Positions 31,624 to 39,284 of a DNA stretch of 64,000 bases are shown in pieces. The stretch is from Tepidiformaceae bacterium (GTDB lineage Bacteria > Chloroflexota > Dehalococcoidia > Tepidiformales > Tepidiformaceae), in assembly GCA_958295975.1 (NCBI GenBank), contig OY282446.1:1527289-1591288 (forward strand), read 5' to 3'. The notes below the pieces were generated by a model. The model did not search any database, was not told the DNA's origin, and saw only the letters and a list, made by a program, of their open reading frames with translations. Position 1 is the stretch's first letter. Every line of letters begins with the position of its first letter. The position numbers and the translations under genes were made by a program.

Positions 31624-34600
31624 GTGTCCGTGCGCGGCGTGCTGGTGGCCAATCGCGGCGAGATCGCCATCCGCGTCATGCGCGCGGCGGCGGAGCTCGG
31701 CATCCGCGCCGTCGCCGTCCACGCCGGGGACGACGCCAGCTGCCTGCACACGCGCCGCGCGGACGCCGTGCGTCCCCTGCGCGGGCGCGGCGCGGCCCCC
31801 TACCTCGACGCCGCCCAGCTCGTCGAGGCCGCCCGCGAGTCCGGCTGCGACGCCGTCCATCCGGGCTACGGCTTCCTCTCCGAGCGCGCGGGTTTCGCCC
31901 GCGCCTGCGAGGATGCCGGGCTCACGTTCGTCGGACCCCGCCCCGAAACGCTCGACCTGTTCGGGTCGAAGGTGCGCGCCCGCGAGCTGGCGGAAGAATG
32001 CGGCGTGCCCGTCGCGGAGGGGATCTCGCGCGCGGTGAGCGCGGAGGAGGCGCGCGCCTTCCTGGCCGCGCTCCCGCCGGGCGCGGGCATGGTGATCAAG
32101 GCGGTCGCGGGCGGCGGCGGGCGGGGCATGCGCGCCGTCGCGGAGGCCGCCGACGTCGAAGCCGCCTGGGAGCGCTGCCGCTCCGAGGCCATGCAGGCCT
32201 TCGGCGCTCCCGACGTCTACGTCGAGCGCCTCGTGCCGCGCGCCCGCCACGTCGAGGTGCAGATCGCGGGCGACGACGGCGGCGAGACGGTCCACTTCGG
32301 CGAGCGCGACTGCAGCATCCAGCGTCGCCACCAGAAGCTCATCGAGATCGCCCCCGCCCCCGCGCTCGCGCCGGAGCTGCGGGAGCGCCTCGTCGAGGCC
32401 GCCCTGCGCCTCGCCCGCGCCAGCGGCTACCGCAACCTCGGCACCTTCGAGTTCCTGGTGCGCCCCGACGAGGGCGACGGCGGCGCGTTCTGGTTCATCG
32501 AGGCGAACGCCCGCCTGCAGGTGGAGCACACCGTCACGGAGGAGGCGACCGGCGTCGACCTCGTGCAGCTGCAGCTGCGGCTGGCGGGGGGCGAACGGCT
32601 GGCCGCGCTGGGCCTCGCCCCGCAGGCGCCGCAGCCCCGCGGCTTCGCCGTGCAGGCGCGCGTGAACATGGAGACGATGGCGGCGGACGGCAGCGCGCGC
32701 CCCTCCGGCGGGGCCCTCGCCGCCTTCGAGCCGCCCTCCGGGCCGGGCGTGCGCACGGACTCCCACGGCTACGCGGGCTATCGCGCGAACCCCGCCTTCG
32801 ATTCGCTGCTGGCGAAGGTCGTCGCCTCCTCGCCCTCGCCCGACCCCGCGCACGCGCTGGCGCGCGCCTCCCGCGCGCTCGCCGATTTCCGCATCGAGGG
32901 CGTGGCCACGAATGCCGCCTTCCTGCGCGCCATCCTCGCCCACCCCGATCTGGCGGCGGGGCGCGTCCACACGCGCTTCGTGGACGAGCACGCCGCCGCC
33001 CTCGCCGCTCCCGCCGCGGAGACGGCGCCGCGCTTCTTCACGCGCGCGGAGGCCCCCTCCGCCCCCGCCAGCGGCCAGGCGGGCGTGACCGTGGACGCGG
33101 GCGACCCGCTGGCGGTGCTCGACCACGGCAGGCGGGGCGAGACCGCGGCCGCCTCCCCCGCGCCCTCCGAAGCGCCCGTGCCCGAGGGCGTCGCCGCCGT
33201 GCGCGCCCCCCTGCAGGGCACGGTCGTCGCCATCGAGGTGGCCCCGGGCGAGGCCGTGCGCGCGGGCGGCCTGCTGCTGGTGATGAGCGCCATGAAGATG
33301 GAGCACGAGGTGCGCGCGGAGGCGGGCGGGACGGTGCGCGAGATCACGGTGGCGGCGGGCGACACCATCTACGAGGGCCATCCCCTCCTCTTCCTCGACG
33401 AGGGCGCCGTCGGGGAAGGGGGCGAGGACGCCGCGGAGGCGATCGACCTCGACCGCATCCGGCCCGACCTGGCGGAGGTGCGCGGGCGGCACGCGGCCAC
33501 GCTCGACGCCGCCCGCCCCGACGCCGTGGCGCGCCGTCGCCGCACGCACCAGCGCACCGCCCGCGAGAACGTGGACGACCTCTGCGACCCCGGCAGCTTC
33601 GTGGAGCACGGCTCGCTCGCGCTCACGCCCGGCACGGGGCTGCCCGTGGAGGAGGTGGTGCGGCGCTTCCCCACGGACGGCATGATCACCGGCGTCGGCG
33701 CCATCAACGGCGAGCTCTTCGACGACGAGGCCGCGCGCTGCGTCGTGCTCGCCTACGACTACACCGTGCTCGCGGGCACGCAGGGCGCGGTCAACCACCC
33801 CAAGACGGACCGCATGCTGGAGCTGGCGGCCAAATGGCGCCGTCCGGTCGTGCTCTTCGCCGAGGGCGGCGGCGGGCGCGCGGGTACGGGCGGGCGGCGC
33901 GAGGGCGGCCAGGCCGCCGCCGAGGCGCAGGTCGGGGCCTACCGCCCGCTGGACACGCCCACCTTCGCCACCATGGCCAAGCTCAGCGGGCTGGTGCCCC
34001 TCGTGGGCGTCACCTCCGGGCGCTGCTTCGCGGGCAACGCCGTGCTGCTCGGCTGCTGCGACGTCATCATCGCCACGGCCAACTCCAACATCGGCCTCGG
34101 CGGGCCCGCCATGATCGAGGGCGGCGGCCTCGGCGTGTTCACGCCCGAGGAAGTCGGCCCCATGTCCGTGCAGGTCCCCAACGGCGTCGTGGACATCGCC
34201 GTGGCCGACGAGGAAGAGGCCGTGGACGCGGCGCGCCGGTACCTCTCCTACTTCCAGGGCGCGGTGGCCGACTGGGAATGCGCCGACCAGCGCCTGCTGC
34301 GCACGCTCGTGCCGGAGAACCGCCTGCGCGCCTACGACGTGCGCGCCGTCATCCGCACGCTGGCCGACGACGGCGCCGTGCTCGAGCTGCGCCCCCGCTT
34401 CGGCATCGGCATGGTGACGGCCCTGATCCGCGTGGAGGGCCGCCCCCTGGGCCTCATCGCCAACAACGCCACCCACCTCGGCGGGGCCGTGGACAGCGAC
34501 GGCGCGGACAAGGCGGCGCGCTTCATGCAGCTCTGCGACGCCTTCGACCTGCCCATCCTCGTGCTCGCGGACACGCCCGGCATGATGGTCGGCCCGGAAG

Positions 34601-35046
34601 TGGAGAAGACCGCGCTGGCGCGCCACTCGGCGCGGCTCTTCGTGACCGGCGCGAACCTCACCGTGCCCCACTTCACCATCTTCCTGCGAAAGGGCTACGG
34701 CCTGGGCGCGCAGGCCATGGCCGGCGGCAACACGAAGGAGCCCTTCTTCGCCGTCAGCTGGCCGACGGGGGAGTTCGGCGGCATGGGGCTGGAGGGGCAG
34801 GTGAAGCTGGGCTACCGCAACGAGCTCGCCGCCATCGGGGACGCGGGGGAGCGCCTGGCGCGCTACGAGGAGCTGGTGGCGCGCGCCTACGAGCGCGGCA
34901 AGGCCCTCAACCAGGGCGTGGCCTTCGGGCTGGACGACGTGATCGACCCCATGGACTCGCGCGCCTGGATCAGCGCCGCCATGCGCTCCGTGCCGCCCCC
35001 GCCGCGGCGCGAGGGCAAGAAGCGCCGGAACGTCGACGCCTGGTAG
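31624..35046 (+). CDS. Single-chain biotin-dependent acyl-CoA carboxylase
   Basis: A 1140-residue fusion with all three functions of an acyl-CoA carboxylase. Residues about 4-450 are biotin carboxylase (VLVANRGEIAIRVMRAAAEL; ATP-binding VIKAVAGGGGRGMR; FIEANARLQVEHTVTEEATG). Residues about 515-595 are the biotin carrier with the biotinylated Lys558 in SAMKMEHEV. Residues about 600-1110 are the carboxyltransferase, beginning VARRRRTHQRTARENVDDL and including LAYDYTVLAGTQGAVNHPKT and LADTPGMMVGPEVEKTALAR. The order matches the long-chain acyl-CoA carboxylases known from mycobacteria and relatives. The acyl substrate (acetyl, propionyl or long-chain) is not predictable. It uses GTG with a -10 box six bases upstream. 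Confidence 0.93.
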   Translation: MSVRGVLVANRGEIAIRVMRAAAELGIRAVAVHAGDDASCLHTRRADAVRPLRGRGAAPYLDAAQLVEAARESGCDAVHPGYGFLSERAGFARACEDAGLTFVGPRPETLDLFGSKVRARELAEECGVPVAEGISRAVSAEEARAFLAALPPGAGMVIKAVAGGGGRGMRAVAEAADVEAAWERCRSEAMQAFGAPDVYVERLVPRARHVEVQIAGDDGGETVHFGERDCSIQRRHQKLIEIAPAPALAPELRERLVEAALRLARASGYRNLGTFEFLVRPDEGDGGAFWFIEANARLQVEHTVTEEATGVDLVQLQLRLAGGERLAALGLAPQAPQPRGFAVQARVNMETMAADGSARPSGGALAAFEPPSGPGVRTDSHGYAGYRANPAFDSLLAKVVASSPSPDPAHALARASRALADFRIEGVATNAAFLRAILAHPDLAAGRVHTRFVDEHAAALAAPAAETAPRFFTRAEAPSAPASGQAGVTVDAGDPLAVLDHGRRGETAAASPAPSEAPVPEGVAAVRAPLQGTVVAIEVAPGEAVRAGGLLLVMSAMKMEHEVRAEAGGTVREITVAAGDTIYEGHPLLFLDEGAVGEGGEDAAEAIDLDRIRPDLAEVRGRHAATLDAARPDAVARRRRTHQRTARENVDDLCDPGSFVEHGSLALTPGTGLPVEEVVRRFPTDGMITGVGAINGELFDDEAARCVVLAYDYTVLAGTQGAVNHPKTDRMLELAAKWRRPVVLFAEGGGGRAGTGGRREGGQAAAEAQVGAYRPLDTPTFATMAKLSGLVPLVGVTSGRCFAGNAVLLGCCDVIIATANSNIGLGGPAMIEGGGLGVFTPEEVGPMSVQVPNGVVDIAVADEEEAVDAARRYLSYFQGAVADWECADQRLLRTLVPENRLRAYDVRAVIRTLADDGAVLELRPRFGIGMVTALIRVEGRPLGLIANNATHLGGAVDSDGADKAARFMQLCDAFDLPILVLADTPGMMVGPEVEKTALARHSARLFVTGANLTVPHFTIFLRKGYGLGAQAMAGGNTKEPFFAVSWPTGEFGGMGLEGQVKLGYRNELAAIGDAGERLARYEELVARAYERGKALNQGVAFGLDDVIDPMDSRAWISAAMRSVPPPPRREGKKRRNVDAW

Positions 35047-35052
35047 CGCGCC

Positions 35053-35787
35053 TCAGCCGCGGTCGATGCCGAGGGCGGCGGCCAGCGGCGCCACCGGGTC
35101 GGCGGCGCGCTCCACCGCTTCCTCGATGGAGCGCTGCCAGAAGCGCCCCAGCGGCGCCAGCTCCTCCGCGTTGAAGCGCCGCTCCTTCATGACGAAGGAA
35201 TCGCGCTCGTAGAACACCGCGTCCACGGGCGGGCCCACGCTGGACGAGCTCGTTTTGGTCGAGTTGAAGGAGAGCAGGCCCGCGCGCAGCGCCTTCTCCA
35301 GCGTGGCGTCGTGGCGCAGCGTGCGGTCGAGGATGGGCTTGCCGTAGGTGGTGTCGCCGATGCTGACGTAGGGCGTGCCGTGCGACACCTCCACCCAGTT
35401 GCCCTGGGGGTAGAGGTGGTAGAGGTGGGGCTCCGCGTCGTCGTCCAGCTGGCCGCCCACGATGCAGTGCAGGTCGAACCAGAGGCCCGCGCGCCTGAGC
35501 CACTCGTTGTCCTCCTCGTGCACGCGGCGCATCTCCTCGGCGAGGGCGTTGACGGCGAGGAAGGCGCGCCCGAAGTCCGCCCCGTTGTGCCGCAGGCGCT
35601 CCCCGAAATAGGTGATGGCCTTGTCGCGCACCGAGCGCAGGCCGCTGGTGAGCACGAAGAGCGCGTGGCGATCGCCCTGGTGCACGGCGATCTTCTTGGC
35701 CGTGGACACCTCCGAGCCCTCCGTGATGCGCGTGTCGGCGATGGCCACGAGGCCGCTCTCGCACTTCATGCCCAGACAGAACGTCAT
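35053..35787 (-). CDS. Anbu-type proteasome-like Ntn hydrolase
   Basis: A 244-residue protein of the ancestral beta subunit (Anbu) group of proteasome-related peptidases. After removal of Met1, Thr2 is the expected nucleophile (MTFCLGMKCESGLVAIADTR). Asp18, Arg20 and Lys31/32 (STAKKIAV) correspond to the usual proteasomal catalytic residues. The C-terminal half is divergent, containing DTTYGKPILDRTL and SSSSVGPPVDAVFYERD. The start codon overlaps the alpha-E gene stop by four bases. Context is the conserved Anbu operon; the peptide ligase-like partner lies two genes upstream. Confidence 0.9.
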   Translation of the reverse strand: MTFCLGMKCESGLVAIADTRITEGSEVSTAKKIAVHQGDRHALFVLTSGLRSVRDKAITYFGERLRHNGADFGRAFLAVNALAEEMRRVHEEDNEWLRRAGLWFDLHCIVGGQLDDDAEPHLYHLYPQGNWVEVSHGTPYVSIGDTTYGKPILDRTLRHDATLEKALRAGLLSFNSTKTSSSSVGPPVDAVFYERDSFVMKERRFNAEELAPLGRFWQRSIEEAVERAADPVAPLAAALGIDRG

Positions 35788-36764
35788 TGGCCGCCCTCCG
35801 CCGCCCCGCCCCGCTCCGGGTGGAACGGGGCCGCGCGGAAGATATCCTCCGTGATGGCGCGGTCAACGTCGATCAGGCGCGCCTGGAAGTCGTCGAGGAA
35901 TTCGTGCAGGCCGTCGTCCACCACCTGCTCGATGTCGCCCGCGTCCAGGTCCAGGTTGAGGATGCCGACGCGGCGCGCGGCCCGTGCGCGGCGGCGCTTC
36001 GGCGTCTCCGCGGCGGCCTGCTGGTAGTGCCGCTGCAGGGCCTGCAGGCAGAAGGCCAGGCTGCGCGGAAAATCGCGCGAGAAGATCAGCAGCTCCGCCA
36101 CCAGCGGCCCCTCCACCTCCCCCCGGCCCGTGCGCTGGTAGGCCTCGCGCGCCGAGGCCGAACGCAGCACCGCGATCCACTGGAAGCGGTCGAAGGAGCC
36201 CCCCACGGCGTCCGCCGGGGGCAGCAGGATGTGGTACTTGGCGTCGACGATGCGGCTCGTCATGTCCGCCCGTTCGAGGTACACGCCGCAGCGGAACCAC
36301 TCGCGCCCCTCGTCGCGCAGCACCGTGTTGTCGAACAGCCCGAGGATGGTGGCCGTGCGCCGCTGCGTCTCCGTGCAGAGCTCGTGCACGTCGCTGGCCA
36401 CGAACTGCTTGCGGTAGGCGAGGAACAGGTAGAGCCCGTTCACCTCCTCCCAGACCTCGCGCGAGATGTACTCGCGCAGCCCGCGCGCCAGCTCGCGCGC
36501 GCGCACGAAGATGGCCCGCAGCGACCCCGGATTGAGCATGGAGAGCAGCAGGAATTCGGACTCGGTCAGCTCGGGCGATTCGGCCCGCGCCGCCGCGAAG
36601 GCCTCGTTCGAGTCGGTGGCGTGGATGAGGCTGTCCCAGATGCCCCCCGCCCCGGCGCCCTCCAGCGAGGCGTCGTGTTCGACCACGGCCATGCGCGCGA
36701 TGTTCTCCGTGCGCTCCACGTAGCGCCCCAGCCAGTACAGGTTCTCGGCCACGCGGCTGAGCAT
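35784..36764 (-). CDS. Alpha-E domain protein (DUF403) of the Anbu operon
   Basis: A 326-residue all-helical protein of the alpha-E superfamily. It begins MLSRVAENLYWLGRYVERTE, the family signature, and includes WEEVNGLYLFLAYRKQFV and LIFSRDFPRSLAFCLQALQ. Its biochemical role is unknown; the family is always found next to circularly permuted ATP-grasp enzymes and often to transglutaminase-like and Anbu genes. ATG overlaps the upstream stop (TGATG) and its own stop overlaps the Anbu start, so the three proteins are stoichiometrically coupled. Confidence 0.9.
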   Translation of the reverse strand: MLSRVAENLYWLGRYVERTENIARMAVVEHDASLEGAGAGGIWDSLIHATDSNEAFAAARAESPELTESEFLLLSMLNPGSLRAIFVRARELARGLREYISREVWEEVNGLYLFLAYRKQFVASDVHELCTETQRRTATILGLFDNTVLRDEGREWFRCGVYLERADMTSRIVDAKYHILLPPADAVGGSFDRFQWIAVLRSASAREAYQRTGRGEVEGPLVAELLIFSRDFPRSLAFCLQALQRHYQQAAAETPKRRRARAARRVGILNLDLDAGDIEQVVDDGLHEFLDDFQARLIDVDRAITEDIFRAAPFHPERGGAAEGGQ

Positions 36765-38221
36765 CAGTCCGTCTCCCCGCCGAGCACCCAGGTGTCCTTG
36801 CTGCCGCCGCCCTGCGAGGAGTTGACCACGTAGGAGCCCTCGCGCAGGGCCACGCGCGTGAGCCCGCCGGGGATCACCCAGGGCTCGTCGGCGGAGAGCA
36901 CGAAGGGGCGCAGGTCCGCGCGCCGCGGCTTCAGCCCCCCGCCCGCGAAGGTGGGGATGGAGCTGAACTCCACGAGCGGCTGCGCGATCCAGTCGCGCGG
37001 CTCGGCCTCGACGCGCGCGAGCGTGGCCGCCAGCTCGGCCTCCGACGCCTGCGGCCCGATGAGCACGCCGTAGCCGCCGGAGGCGTTGGCGGGCTTCAGC
37101 ACCAGCTCGCGCGCGTGGGCGCGGATGTGGTCCAGCTCCGCCGGGATGATCGCCGCGAAGGTCTCCACGTTCGGCAGGATGGCCTCCTCGCCCAGATAGA
37201 AGCGGATGATCTCCGGCGCCCAGCGGTAGACCACCTTGTCGTCGGCCACGCCCGCGCCGGGGGCGTTGGCGAGCGTCACCGTGCCCGCCAGACAGGCGCG
37301 CATCAACCCGGGCACGCCCAGCAGCGAGTCCGGACGGTAGACCAGCGGGTCGAGGAAATCGTCGTCGATGCGGCGGTAGATCACGTCCACCCGCTCCAGC
37401 CCGCTGGTCGAGCGCAGGTAGACGGTGTCGTCGCTGTCCACGAGCAGATCGGAGCCCTCCACCAGCGTGAGCCCCGTGCGCTTGCTCAGGAAGGAGTGCT
37501 CGAAGTAGGCGGAGTTGTAGACGCCGGGCGTGAGCAGCACGGCGCGCGGCTCGCCCGTGCAGGCCGCCGGCCGCGCCGCGAGCAGCGTGGCCAGCAGCTG
37601 GTTCGGGTAGTCGTCCACCGCGCGCACGCGCCGCCGCGGGAAGAGGTCGGGGGCCACGCGCAACATGACCGTGCGGTTCTCCAGCACGTAGGACACGCCC
37701 GAGGGCGTGCGCAGGTTGTCCTCCAGCACCATCATGCCGCCGCGCTCGCCGCGCACGAGGTCGCAGCCCGCCACGTGCGCGTAGACGCCCAGCGGCGGCC
37801 TGAAGCCCGCCATCTCCGGCTTGTAGCCGGGGGAGCCCAGCGCCACCTCGGCGGGGATGATGCGCTCGCGCAGGATGCGCTGCTCGCCGTACAGGTCGAG
37901 CAGGAAGAGGTTGAGCGCCGTGAGCCGCTGCCGCAGCCCCGCGTCGATCGTGCGCCACTCCGCGCCGCTCACGATGCGGGGGATGAGGGAGAAGGGGAAG
38001 ATGCGCTCCGCGCCCTGCTCCTCGGAGTAGACGTTGAAGGTGATGCCCGCGCTCAGGAGCGCCAGGTCGGCGCGCTCCTGCCGCTCCCCGTAGCCCTCGG
38101 CGGACCAGCCCCGCAGGGCCGCCGCCAGCTCGCGGTAGGCGGGCCGCAGCTCCCCCCGCTCGTCGAACATCTCGTCGGGCGTGCCGTAGGTCTCGTAGCC
38201 GTCGAGGATGCCGTGCGCCAT
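36764..38221 (-). CDS. Circularly permuted ATP-grasp protein (DUF404/DUF407)
   Basis: A 485-residue ATP-grasp type 2 protein, thought to form peptide-like bonds. Signature stretches are DEMFDERGELRPAYRELAAA, LALLSAGITFNVYSEEQGAE, PSGVSYVLENRTVMLRVAPD, LLTPGVYNSAYFEHSFLSKR, VLKPANASGGYGVLIGP and VVNSSQGGGSKDTWVL at the C-terminus. It is the first gene of the Anbu operon; its start lies nine bases after TAGAAT. Substrate and product are unknown for the family. Confidence 0.92.
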   Translation of the reverse strand: MAHGILDGYETYGTPDEMFDERGELRPAYRELAAALRGWSAEGYGERQERADLALLSAGITFNVYSEEQGAERIFPFSLIPRIVSGAEWRTIDAGLRQRLTALNLFLLDLYGEQRILRERIIPAEVALGSPGYKPEMAGFRPPLGVYAHVAGCDLVRGERGGMMVLEDNLRTPSGVSYVLENRTVMLRVAPDLFPRRRVRAVDDYPNQLLATLLAARPAACTGEPRAVLLTPGVYNSAYFEHSFLSKRTGLTLVEGSDLLVDSDDTVYLRSTSGLERVDVIYRRIDDDFLDPLVYRPDSLLGVPGLMRACLAGTVTLANAPGAGVADDKVVYRWAPEIIRFYLGEEAILPNVETFAAIIPAELDHIRAHARELVLKPANASGGYGVLIGPQASEAELAATLARVEAEPRDWIAQPLVEFSSIPTFAGGGLKPRRADLRPFVLSADEPWVIPGGLTRVALREGSYVVNSSQGGGSKDTWVLGGETD

Positions 38222-38230
38222 GCGGGCGCC

Positions 38231-38236
38231 ATTCTA
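38231..38236 (-). promoter_or_regulatory. Candidate -10 box TAGAAT for the Anbu operon
   Basis: TAGAAT on the minus strand, nine bases before the ATG at 38221, in a 47-base divergent gap. The opposing gene has TAGAGT 19 bases away, so the two promoters must overlap almost completely. Confidence 0.45.
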
Positions 38237-38254
38237 GCGCGGCGGCGATGGTGG

Positions 38255-38260
38255 TAGAGT
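38255..38260 (+). promoter_or_regulatory. Candidate -10 box TAGAGT for the fusion gene
   Basis: TAGAGT, eight bases before ATG at 38269. Supports the 38269 start over the upstream ATG at 38248, which lies before the box. Confidence 0.45.
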
Positions 38261-38268
38261 GCGCGCCG

Positions 38269-39216
38269 ATGTCGCCGCCCCCGCCGCGCACGCTCACCTG
38301 GGCCGACGTGGACCGTCTGGCGGACGATCTCGTGGCGCGCATCCGGCGCGAATGGGGGCGCGCCGACCCGCCCCTCTGGCCCATCCCGCGCGGCGGCGTG
38401 TTCGTGGCCGCCCTGCTGGCCCCGCGCGGCCTCACGCTCGTGGGCGAGCCCGAAGACGCCGCCCTCGCCATCGACGACATCATCGACAGCGGCGCCACCG
38501 CCGCGCGCGTGGAGCGCGAGCACGGCCTCCGCACCTTCGCCCTGCTCGACCGCCACGCCATCCCCGCCGGGGAGTACTCCTGGGTGGTCTTCCCCTGGGA
38601 GGCCGCCACCGGCGGCTATGGCGCGGACGCGGAGGCGGTGGTCACGCGCATGATCGAGCTGGTGGGCGACGACGCCGCCCGCGACGGCCTGCGCGACACG
38701 CCCGCGCGCGTCGTCGCTGGCTGGCGCGACCAGTTCGCGGGCTACGGCGTCACCGCCGCCGCCATCGACGCCCTGCTCGCCGCCGGAGACGCTCCCGACG
38801 GCGGCGGCGTGGCCGGTCCCGACGCGCCCCTGGCCGTCATCGCGGGCATCCCCTTCCACGCCACCTGCGAGCGCCACCTGCAGCCCTTCCCCGGGCGCGT
38901 CGACGTGGTCTGCGCCCTCGCTGGCCCCGCCCTCGACGGGGACGCCGTGGCCCGCGTCGTGGACGCCCTCGCGCGGCGGCTCACGTGGCGGGAGCGGCTG
39001 GCGCGTGAGCTCGCGGAGGCGCTCTGCCGCGCCCCCGCCGTGGCCGTGGCGGGCGTGCGCGTGATGGCCACGCGCCACTGCCTGCTCGCGCGCGACGAGC
39101 CCGCCGAAAGCGCCCCGCTCGCCGCCTCCGCGGTCGAGGCCAACCGCGCGCGCGTGCGCGACGGCGACCTGCAGGCGCTGCGCGGCGCGGTCGAAGGCGC
39201 GCTCGAGCGCTGCTGA
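38269..39216 (+). CDS. Phosphoribosyltransferase / GTP cyclohydrolase I-like fusion
   Basis: A 315-residue two-domain protein. Residues 10-110 form a phosphoribosyltransferase with loop PIPRGGVFVAALLAP (38-52) and the PRPP motif AIDDIIDSGATA (Asp69-Asp70). Residues about 115-315 resemble GTP cyclohydrolase I: EAVVTRMIELVGDDAARDG, GLRDTPARVVAGWRDQFAGY, ATCERHLQPFPGRVDVV and ATRHCLLARD. By eye, the zinc ligands match (Cys200, His203, Cys271), but the two catalytic histidines of the E. coli enzyme (H112, H179) are replaced by Arg202 and Arg269. It may thus do something other than standard FolE chemistry, or the alignment may be off by one. ATG at 38248 is the alternative start. Confidence 0.75.
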   Translation: MSPPPPRTLTWADVDRLADDLVARIRREWGRADPPLWPIPRGGVFVAALLAPRGLTLVGEPEDAALAIDDIIDSGATAARVEREHGLRTFALLDRHAIPAGEYSWVVFPWEAATGGYGADAEAVVTRMIELVGDDAARDGLRDTPARVVAGWRDQFAGYGVTAAAIDALLAAGDAPDGGGVAGPDAPLAVIAGIPFHATCERHLQPFPGRVDVVCALAGPALDGDAVARVVDALARRLTWRERLARELAEALCRAPAVAVAGVRVMATRHCLLARDEPAESAPLAASAVEANRARVRDGDLQALRGAVEGALERC

Positions 39217-39230
39217 CATTGGGTGTACCC

Positions 39231-39245
39231 CTCCCCGCGGGGGAG
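39231..39245. terminator. Hairpin between convergent genes
   Basis: CTCCCC (39231-39236), loop GCG, GGGGAG (39240-39245), in the 68-base gap between the fusion gene and the convergent arylsulfotransferase gene. It may terminate transcription from either side. Confidence 0.45.
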
Positions 39246-39284
39246 CGCCTTGAGGGCGGGAAGCGCATCGCTCCGGCCACTGGG

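Noticed and set aside
29710-34671. Very long minus-strand open frame across the carboxylase gene
   Set aside because: It fuses the channel gene with antisense of the carboxylase and is rich in His/Arg/Gly/Ala low-complexity residues, a usual artefact of high GC codon bias.
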